Source: Symbiodinium natans (taxonomy: Eukaryota; Sar; Dinophyceae; Suessiales; Symbiodiniaceae). From it: DNA of 64,000 nt. Under the pieces are notes generated by a model. It was not told the DNA's origin and did not search any database. It saw only the letters and a program-made list of their open reading frames with translations. Both the position numbers and the translations under genes were made by a program. This document shows positions 56,001 through 64,000 of this stretch, one piece after another. Within the stretch, counting starts at the first letter, position 1. Every line of letters begins with the position of its first letter. The DNA lies in NCBI GenBank assembly GCA_905221605.1, contig CAJNDS010002269.1:370094-434093 (forward strand). The letters are read 5' to 3'.

Positions 56001-58193
56001 GGGCCGGGATCCACACTGCGCCATCCTACGCAAAGGGGTTGGGAGTGTAGAAGGGAGGGTCCAGAGGGATCCTTTTTAGAGGTGTTTATAGGGATCCCTA
56101 CGTCGCCATCCCGTGGATGAGGTCCAGGAAGGGGGGGGGGGGGTTGCAAGTTGGCGGGTTTAGGGTTGTGCTTCGGGCTTAAGGTTTACGAGGTTTTATG
56201 TCTTCCGGGCAGTAGGGTTTATATAAGGGCTTTGGGTCTTCAAGGGTCTTGGGGTCAGGAAAAGAAAGCACGCATGAAATATACCTTAGCGAAACCACCT
56301 TAACCCTGAACCCCCCCCCCCCCCGCCCCGAAACCCTGAACGCTTAACCCGAAACCTCCCGCACCCGAAACCCAAAAAGGCCTTTGACCCGGAAAAACCC
56401 AAAACGACCCTTTTAAGCCCCAAAAGCCCTGGAAAACCCTTAAAACCCCTAAAGCCCTAAAACCCTTCAAAAACAACCCTAAAACCCTAGAAACAACCCC
56501 AACGGCCCCAGAAACCCAAATCCCTAAAAACCCTCAGACCCCTAAAACACCCTAGAAAAAACCGAAAAACAAAAAATGAAAACATCCCTTAAAAACCCCT
56601 CCAAAAACCCTCAAAAAACCCTCAGACACCAAGAGTCCCATACCGATCCGGCCGCCTCAGCATGTGCCGCCTGAGGTGCCACCAGCGTCACGGCGCCTCG
56701 CACGGCTCTCAGCTTCGGGTCGGAGGAGGAAGGGTTGGTTTTAGGGCTTTAGGGGCTTTAGAGGGTTGTTAGAGGGTTTAGGGTTTTTAGGTTTTAGGGG
56801 TTTTAGCGGTTTTAGGGGTTTCAGGGGTTTCAGGGGTTTTAGGGGTTTTGGGGGGTTTTAGGGGTGTTAGGGGTTCAAGGGTTTTGGGCTTTTAGGGTCT
56901 TGGGGCTTTGGGGTTTTAGGGCTTAGTGGTTGCAGGCTTTTGGGGTTCTTGGGCTTCAGGGCTTCAGGACATTTTAGGCTGTTTGGGTTTTGGAAACCCG
57001 AAAGCCCTAAACCCTCACGCCCTTAACCTCAAACAACCCTCTCAGTACCCCAAACCCTGAAAAGCCCTAAACCCTAAACCCTGAACCCTGAAAAGCCCTA
57101 AGCCCTGAACCCTAAATCTAATCCCTAAACCCTAAACCCCAAACCCCTAAACCCGACACCCCAAACCCTAAACCCTAGGTACCCAGGTGAAGTGCACCCA
57201 GGCTGCTCAGGGCCGCAGTGGCCGCAGGAGGCATCGTCGGAGCGGGGGCCGCGCGCGGCGCGGCCACGAAGGCCGTGAAGAGGGCTCCTGTCAGGTTTAG
57301 GGTTTAGGGTTTATAGGGTTTAGGGTTTAAAGGGTAAAGGGTAAAGGGTAAAGGGTTTAGGGTTTAGGGTTTAGGGTTTTTAAAGGTTTAGGGTGGCGCT
57401 TCGGGTTCCGAGCTTTAGGGTTCATTGGGGCGTTGCTTGAACTTTGTTTTAAGGACCTTTAGGGTTTCGTCACATCACCCTACCACGAAGGCCCCACACC
57501 CCGGCCAGCAAAAACTAAGCCCCTAGGGTTTAGGGTTTAGGGTTTAGGGCTAGTGTTTAGGGAGGGCTTAAGTTTAGGGTTTAGGGTCCAGCCGTCCCTG
57601 AACCTGCAAACACCCCTCAAACCCCTACGCCTGTCAACTCAAAAGCCGTTGGAGATTTGATGCTTTCCACTGCAACATCCGGTGTTTTCGCTGACGGGTT
57701 GGCCCAATCTGACCTTCAACCACCCTAAACCCTAAACCCTAAACCCTAAACCCTAAACCCTAAACCCTAAACCCGTCTGAGAAACCATTTCTAAATTTGA
57801 TCCTCTTGATTAGCAACTCTTGGGTGCTGCTTTGGGCTTCTCGACCCTAAACACAAACCCCGAAACCCCAAACCCTGAAGCCCCTAAACCCTAAACCCTG
57901 AACCCGAAAAATCACGGGCCCTGTCCTACGACCCCCAAAAAGGTATGCATGTAAATAAATAAATAAATAAATAAATAAAAATAAATAAATAAATAAATAA
58001 ATAAACATATATATATATATATACATACATACATACATACATATATATATATATGTATATGTACATACAGGGGGGAAATAAGGCTTCATCACATTCCCCC
58101 CTTCCCTACTGAGAACCACAGACCCGACCGCATCGTAGGCTCCCGGCCGCTGCACAGGAGCACGGCGCCGGTGAAGATCAGGGAGCGGGCCAT
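53028..58193 (-). CDS. atpH: Plastid ATP synthase subunit c, copy B (8 exons)
   Basis: Complete second copy. Exons: 58148-58193, 57207-57287, 56656-56696, 55939-56025, 55573-55620, 54967-54992, 54194-54251, 53028-53060 (stop TGA). Exon lengths and phases equal those of copy A. The presequence differs slightly (MARSLIFTG start; a few Ala/Pro changes before AHAE), and the mature protein keeps all key residues (RQPE loop, FMESLTIYG). Donors are GC at the first six introns and GT at the seventh; acceptors end in AG before G. The introns are not recognisably alike between copies although the exons are nearly identical. The ATG is again preceded by AG-G. The distance from exon 1 to exon 1 of copy A is about 7.4 kb. 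Confidence 0.92.
53440..53545. repeat. Stepwise variant array: CCCTAAA, CCCTGAG, CCCAAAG, CCCTAAG
   Basis: Four blocks in succession, each of two to five copies of a different heptamer. It is in intron 7 of atpH copy B. Confidence 0.9.
54270..54410. repeat. TTTAGGG telomeric array
   Basis: About 15 near-perfect units with a few TTTCGGG at the edges, directly upstream (transcript sense) of atpH copy B exon 7. Confidence 0.95.
57951..58066. repeat. (TAAA)n, (TA)n and (CATA)n microsatellite
   Basis: About 13 TAAA units, then TA and CATA units. It is in intron 1 of atpH copy B, about 80 bp downstream (transcript sense) of exon 1. Confidence 0.95.
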
Positions 58194-59821
58194 CCTGGGT
58201 CGGTCACGAGCCGGGGGGGTGTAGGGTTTAGGGCTTTTAGGGCTTTTAGGGGTTTAGGGGCTTGAGGGGTTTTAGGGCTTAGGGCTTTTTTCGGGGGGTT
58301 TAGGGCTTTTAGGGGCTTTTAGGGCTTCAGGGGCTGTGGGGCTTTAGGGTTGCAGGGTTTGGGGCACAGAAACCATGAGCCCTAAACCCGTAGACCATGG
58401 ACCCTGAGCCCGAAACGCTCAACTTTGTGCGAAGGGAAGTGTCTAGGGTGTATATACATATGTACAGGGTATAAAAGGGTCCCCGTTTAAGGGGGCCATA
58501 GTAAGAGACCATGCAACTACTCTGAGAGATAGGGTGTAGGGCCCGTCGTTGAGAAGCTAGGGTCTGCAAGTTTATGCATGAAAAGCTCATGGTATAAGAG
58601 TCTTGGGTGCATTTATGGTGAGAGTTTGGGCATTTTCAGGACTAGGAACTGAGGTTTGATTGAAAGTTCAGGGTCTAACAGTTCTGGGTTTGGGCTTGAA
58701 AGAGCTTTGGGTTTGCTCCGGGCTTCAGGATCAGGGTTTCTCTCCAACTGCAGCCGCGGATCGTGACAACTTCAGAGGGAGCTTGAGCAACGTGGGCGGG
58801 CAAACTGAAGCGGCTGGGCCAAAGGGCATCCGGGGTCAGAGCACCACACCCTAAAGCACACGCGCAAGAACACTATACCTCAAGACCCTAAAAGCCGAAA
58901 GCCCCGACACCCTAGATGCTCGGAGCCTCGGCAGTTGGGGCCTCGCTGGTTCAGGATCTCTCTATGCTTATCTGAAAACTCAAAAGCCACGTGTACTAGT
59001 ACGACTTCAGGGCACGTAAAGAACGCATTTCTCAAACCGGGGAAAGACGCAAATCGAAGCTCCAGAAGGAAGAAAGGGGATGAAGGCAAGGACGGGCGGG
59101 ATGGGATGGGATGCTTGCAATTTCCAAGGTGACTCGGGTGATTCGGGTTTGGGGCCTATAGGGGTGTCTCGAGAACCGCAGCCTGAACCCAACCCCTAAA
59201 CCCTTAAAGCCTTGCGCTCTCAGCCCCCAAACCCTTAATCCCCCCCCCCCCAAAAAAAAAAAAAACCTTTAACTCTCAATCCCTGAACCAAAAACCGCCC
59301 AAACAACAACACCAAGCAACCCTAAACCCCTCAACCAACAGCCGAACGACCTCCTCCTTCTAACCTTAGACTCGCAGCCCGAACCTCCGAAAGGTTTAGG
59401 GTTTGTGGGGTTTGGGGCTTCCGGTTTAGGACTGGGGCTTGAGGGCTTAAAGGGTTTACTATACTAGGCTGCCCAGTAACCTAGGCTTAACAAAGGTGCC
59501 CTTTTTGCTTAAAGGGGTTTATAAGGGAACCTAAACCCCCCAAAAAGGGAATAAGGGTACTACTGGGCATCCTAGTATAGGGCGGTCGACAGTTTGGAAG
59601 CATCTTGGCCACCGCACTTTTTTTCTGAGCCCGCGCTCGCCTTTCTATTCACATCTTCGCCCCAAGACTACTTGAAGCATGGCCGATCATGGCCTGTTGT
59701 CCTGTGCTGCTAGGATCTCAGATTAAGACAGACTTACAGAGGTGAGGGCCGCACATCTTAGCCAAACCGCTGCCCTCCACCCTGTACAGTTGGGAAAACT
59801 TTCTCCGCATCGCCGACTTGC
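58194..59821. other. Spacer between atpH copies B and C
   Basis: A diverged telomere-like repeat, a short microsatellite-free stretch of mixed sequence (58.3-59.2 kb) with only short open frames, and a hairpin element at 59459-59580. It is shorter than the A-B spacer and not visibly alike. No gene was recognised. Confidence 0.55.
59459..59580. mobile_element. MITE-like hairpin, 122 bp (family 2)
   Basis: The ends CTATACTAGGCTGCCCAGTA and TACTGGGCATCCTAGTATAG pair with one mismatch; inside, CCCTTTTTG / CAAAAAGGG also pairs. There is no coding capacity. It lies in the spacer between atpH copies B and C. The GCCCAGTA end and the interior TATAAGGGAACC link it to 38624 and 44200. Confidence 0.85.
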
Positions 59822-62800
59822 TCACTTGATCAGAGGGTTCGCGAAGAGGAGCACCTCGGATGGCGGGAGCACCACATGGGTGGCTTTTCGATATGGTAAG
59901 CTCTCGAAACGAGGGTCCCGTCTTGGGATCCCTCTTTAAAGGGTGCCCGCCTTATAATGGGTGCTCCGAAAGGGACCCTAGGAAACTACTCATATGAAAG
60001 TTCCTTTAAACCCCAACGAAGCGTTTGGGGCCCAATCCTGGACGACCCACCTCTACAGACCCTAAACCCTAAACCCTAAAACCCTAAGCCCCTTAAGTCT
60101 CGAAAATTTGGGATCTCGGGGCTCGGGACCCTCTCCAATCCCCTACTTGGCCTTTCTTAGGTTCCCTTTTGGGGTTTAGGGCTCAGGGTTTTCTAGGCCT
60201 AACTACTCAGCCACGTGAACCTACAGCATGAAGGCCGGGCATTTTGAGCAACGCGATCCGAAGTCTGTTGCCTCTAGTCTGACACGAGAACAGCTTGCAC
60301 GTTCAATGAATGATGGTCAACGTGCTGTTGCACGGCATGCGGGTGTAGCACACTGGTAAGGAATCAAGAAAGATCAAACCTTGTTGAGAATCAGTTGAAT
60401 TTGCTGCGCTGCTGGTCATATTGGGCATTTTTTGTTGCGAATGTGACGTCGGGAAGAGAGGTCGCCTCTGCGCAGACGCGTGTAAGGTTTCGCGGCTAAC
60501 TGAAAGCTGCAATAGGCTCCCACGAAAATGACTCTGCGCATTTGAGTGCCACAAGGGAGCAACCACATGGTGTCCAAGTCTTTGTACACATTGCACAGTT
60601 TCGAACAATAGCAATTAAGGTGGGTCAGTCTTTTGTGGGCCGCAAGTTCTCGCACACCGGGTGGACTAGGCGAAGGTTCTTCATTTCGTCGGGGCTCAAC
60701 CCATGCCATTGCCAAAGCGGGCAGCTGTGTGTAATACAAGAAATAGAAGCACAAGATCAGGGAACAATCTTTGGTGATATGCCATTATTTAGATAAAGTC
60801 GTGTAGGAGGTAGGATTAAGGGGCCGTGACCCCAGGATGTGGACAAAAACCCCGAAATCCTTCAATGGCCTGTGAACCCTGTAAGCCATACAAATCTCTT
60901 TAGACGCCCCAAAAAGCCCTGTGACAGCCCCTCCGCCCCGCCCCACTAACCCCTGACCCCGAAGCAGCGTGCAGCCCAGCAACCAGCGCAATCACCAGGC
61001 CGTAGATGGTCAAGGACTCCATGAAGGCCAGGGACAGCAACCTGGGTCCAAGGGAATAAGGCTTGGGTCATGGATCTGTGGTGTGAGGCTCACACACGTT
61101 CCTCGCATCTCATTGCCGGGCTGCGCGCTTCGAGCGTTTAGGTTAGGACGTGTATGGGGGTTGGGCACACAGGTTACAAAGTGACGAGAAATTGATCAGT
61201 TTGAATGACTGGATGGTAAGCAGCATATGTTGGCTTAGGGCTTAGGGTGAAATACGGGTACCCAGAAAGGCCTATGCTTTAGCCCGAAAATGCAGTATGA
61301 CCCGATGAACCCTGAGTAAGGTTGGAACGTACAAGTGGCAAACATAGCGACGCTGCCTGTAGCCCGGTTTAAGGTTTTTGGGTTTAGCTACCCTTATCGC
61401 GTAAGGTCCCATCAGAAGGGCCCGTCATTCAGATCCACACCCCAGCATTCATGAAGGTTCATGGGGTACTTATAAGGGAGCCAACCGAGTTATCTTGCTT
61501 ACAACTACCCATGAAACTTCCAAATACTGGTAGGACCCCAGCTCGCGACTGCCCTAAACCTGGAGCTGCTAGGGTTTAGGGCAAGCCAATAAACCCAAAA
61601 GAAAACAAGAAAAACCCGAACCAAAACATCAAGCTTCTGAGCCGAGCATCAGCACACCGCGGAGGTCATCCGCAACCTAAAAACGAGCGAATTTTGCGGG
61701 CTTAGGGCTGCACCAGCCGAGCGGAAGCCTTCACCCCCCCAAGACTTGGCACAACAAACTTTCCACGGCTCCGTCGTCACAAGTCGTGAACCTTGCGCCA
61801 AACAATAGCGCTGAAAGGTCAAGGTCGTCCTTATAAGTACCAAAGAGCTAACATTAATCGTAAACCAGCATATCTGAAGCTGGTTGTAACTACCAGTATT
61901 CCCACACCCACCCACCCACCCACCGACCCACTCACCGCGGTATCCCCCCCTCCCCAACTCTGCGCAAGCAACCTAAGAACCTAAAGCCCCACAAAGTGCC
62001 ACAAAGACCTTAAGGAGACCTTCAAAAACCCTAGACAAAAGCCCAAAACAAACTTGAACAACCTAAGGTAGGAGGCAGAGTGCCGGGACCAATAATTAAA
62101 AAGGAGCCCGAACTTATACACCCGCCACGAAATGTAATAACCCTAAAACCCTATAAAACAAGCTGACCCTGAACCCGAAATCTGCTTCAGATTCTCTCGC
62201 CCCACACCGAAAAGGCATCTTAGCGCTCAAGGGTTGGCACTTCAACTTCGGGTTTTGGGCCTTCAGGGATTCTAATGTCGATAGGGATTAGGGCTTAGGG
62301 TTTAGGGTTTAGGGTTATAGGGAATTAGGTTCAGGGCATCCATGGGGAATTTAGGGGGTTTTGGGGCTCAGGGTTTCTACCTAGGGTAATGCCAGATCTG
62401 GCCTCCGGCTGGCGGGAGATGCCATCAATGCAGCGGCCGCTGGCAATGCCCTGAGCCCCCCTAAACACTGGGGACCCATGTGAGCCTAATACGCTGTAGC
62501 TGAAGACAGGATAGACTTTCATTCAGGATACCTTAAGCTACAACATGAGACCTCTGGTATAAGAATGTAGATTCCTGAAGTAAGGGGTCACTGGCTCTTT
62601 GGGGAGACTGGGGAAAGGCACCCTGCAAGATTAAGCTATAAGCCTTGCGATACGCAGGGCTCTGTTTGAGGGAGCTGGGGAGGGAGGGAAACTGTGGGGA
62701 GATTGAAGCAACACTCATGGCAACAACTTGCGTCAAGAGGACTTGTGCCTGAACACCTGCAATCCTGAAAGCTGCTAGACCCCACCCTAAACCCTAAACC

Positions 62801-63736
62801 CTAAACCCTAAACCCTAAACCCTAAACAGGGTTTACGGAAGGACTTCTGGGGCTTCAGCTTAAGGGCTTAGCCGGTACCAAGTTTGCCTTGCACAGCGTC
62901 TGGTTGTTCTGCTGCCTTTTGGTCGCGACACCACCATCCTCTGATCCAGTGGCAACCCTAAACCCTAAACCCTCAACCCTAAACCCTAAACCCTAAACCC
63001 TAAACCCTAAACCCAAAACCCTACCAAGGAGTCGATTCGCGGAGAGAACTTGCGCAAAGCTGCTGCTGCCACCTGCGGCGCTGTCATGTTGAGCACCGCC
63101 GGCACAGCTGCTCCGTTGATGGCCATGAGAACCCCTGGTAACCCTAAACCCTAAACCCTAAACCCCAAACCCCAAACCCTAATTCCCAAACCCTCAACCC
63201 TGAAGCGCAGCCATCCACTTCTGGGGCGGCTGCAGCATGCAGGTCACAGGCGGTCACAGGTACGTGCTCCTTAGGGTTTAGGGTTTAGGGTTTAGGGTTT
63301 AGGGTTTAGGGTTTAGGGTAACCCTAGACCCTAAACCGGGGCTACCAGCAGATGTGTTCGAAAAAACCTATAAAATCCCTACGTAAGTACGGCTGCAAGC
63401 ACCCCCGGAAGGTCCTAAAGCTAGAGCTTCCCTGAAACTGCCCAGTTGCCCATAAAGTCTCCAAGAAACTCCCAACCCCCTTTGAACCGATCCAATCCAC
63501 GCCCGGCCTGGCTGGGGTTTAGGGTTTGGGGTTTGGGGTTTGGGGTTTGGGGTTTAGGGTTTAGGGTTTAGGGTTTAGGGTTTAGGGTTTAGGGTTTAGG
63601 GTTTAGGGTAAAGGGTAACCCTAAACCCTAAACCCCAAGAAGCTTCGGCCTGGCCCACGCCCGAGCCGATGGCGGCGAGGCCAATGGCGAAGCCGGCGCC
63701 GATGGCGGAGAGCGCCGGGATCCACACGGCGCCGTC
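59822..63736 (-). CDS. atpH: Plastid ATP synthase subunit c, copy C (exons 4-8 only)
   Basis: Third copy, cut by the right edge of the window. Exons: 63650-63736 (exon 4, [15 protein letters not shown] start), 62403-62450, 61651-61676, 60984-61041, 59822-59854 (stop TGA). Exons 1-3 would lie to the right. The mature protein is intact as far as seen, with the RQPE loop and FMESLTIYG. Donors are GC, GC, GA, GT; the GA after exon 6 is shared with copy A, while copy B has GC there. Acceptors are AG then G. The spacing (last exon to last exon of copy B, 6.8 kb) shows a tandem array that may continue past the window. Confidence 0.9.
60230..60800. other. Non-repetitive block in atpH copy C intron 7
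   Basis: About 570 bp without telomeric motifs. Minus frames of 103 and 112 codons and a plus frame of 84 codons overlap. None shows a domain; no splice-like edges. It may be an inserted gene fragment. Confidence 0.35.
62765..63020. repeat. CCCTAAA blocks in atpH copy C intron 4
   Basis: Two CCCTAAA arrays (62782-62827 and 62955-63016) face TTTAGGG arrays at 63271-63318 and 63535-63608 on the exon 4 side, with another CCCTAAA patch at 63140-63182. The intron thus carries complementary repeats. Confidence 0.85.
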
Positions 63737-64000
63737 CTGCGCGCAAGGCTGGGGAAGCCCCTCCAGCTGCTGATTCCGGTTTGGGGTTTAGGGCGTATAA
63801 GGGTTTAGGGTTTAATGTTCAGGGATTAGGGTGTGTACGGTTTAGGGTTTAGTATCAAGGCACCTCTCACCCTGAGCTGCAAAACCCCTGGCTTCTGTGC
63901 ATACATTCCTACCCTACGCACATGAAGGCAGATAGACACACAGGTCACACAGACTGCTCGATAGACAGACGCATGTGCAGAGATTGAGCATTTATAATCC

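Noticed and set aside
60303-60754. Minus frames of 103 and 112 codons as a gene
   Set aside because: They overlap each other in different frames, show no domain, and lie in an atpH intron.
45679-63736. Mitochondrial rather than plastid subunit c
   Set aside because: The RQPE loop and [11 protein letters not shown] helix are of the plastid/cyanobacterial type.
1-64000. True telomere / chromosome end
   Set aside because: Heptamer arrays are short, occur in both orientations throughout and lie between exons; no terminal one-orientation array reaches either edge.

Overview
The window looks like nuclear DNA of a peridinin-type dinoflagellate. Three observations support this. First, a plastid-type ATP synthase subunit c (atpH) is nuclear-encoded, split into eight tiny exons, and carries an N-terminal presequence with an FVAP-like transit motif. 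Second, introns begin with GT, GC or GA and end in AG, almost always followed by G, which is the known dinoflagellate splice pattern. Third, genes lie on one strand and one of them is tandemly repeated. The species cannot be named. Almost all the rest is plant-type telomeric heptamer (TTTAGGG / CCCTAAA) and its variants, scattered through the whole window, so this is not simply a chromosome end.

Layout, with all genes on the minus strand (transcription right to left). About 59.8-63.7 kb holds the 3' five exons of atpH copy C, whose start lies beyond the right edge. About 53.0-58.2 kb holds atpH copy B, complete. About 45.7-50.8 kb holds atpH copy A, complete. About 44.7-2.66 kb holds one very intron-rich gene that I could chain into about 37 small exons (18-99 nt) with compatible phases. 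It encodes roughly 645 residues of helical, Ala/Leu-rich protein, then an Ala/Pro linker and a U-box (E3 ubiquitin ligase-type) domain. Its 3' end lies beyond the left edge. Inside one of its introns, at 21.47-22.96 kb, sits an intronless gene for a ubiquitin-like domain followed by ten RCC1/HERC-type repeats.

Exons are short GC-rich islands. Most sit between a CCCTAAA block on the left and a TTTAGGG block on the right. In the sense of the transcript, introns therefore tend to begin with TTTAGGG repeats and end with CCCTAAA repeats, so the two intron ends are complementary. In several cases the donor GT is itself part of the telomeric repeat (GTTTAGGG). This telomere-repeat intron architecture is the most unusual thing in the window.

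Other content: a 240-bp palindromic satellite (1-1210), an AT-rich block with a large inverted repeat (1225-2420), a 31-bp minisatellite (6.4-7.0 kb), several short hairpin (MITE-like) elements inside introns, a 220-bp tandem duplication that copies one exon, homogenised blocks of variant heptamers, microsatellites, long G/C homopolymers, and a CTGAG-rich stretch (34.7-38.4 kb) that looks like decayed coding sequence. Exon boundaries were inferred by eye from frame, phase, splice rules and, for atpH, by comparing the copies. They have not been checked with transcripts.
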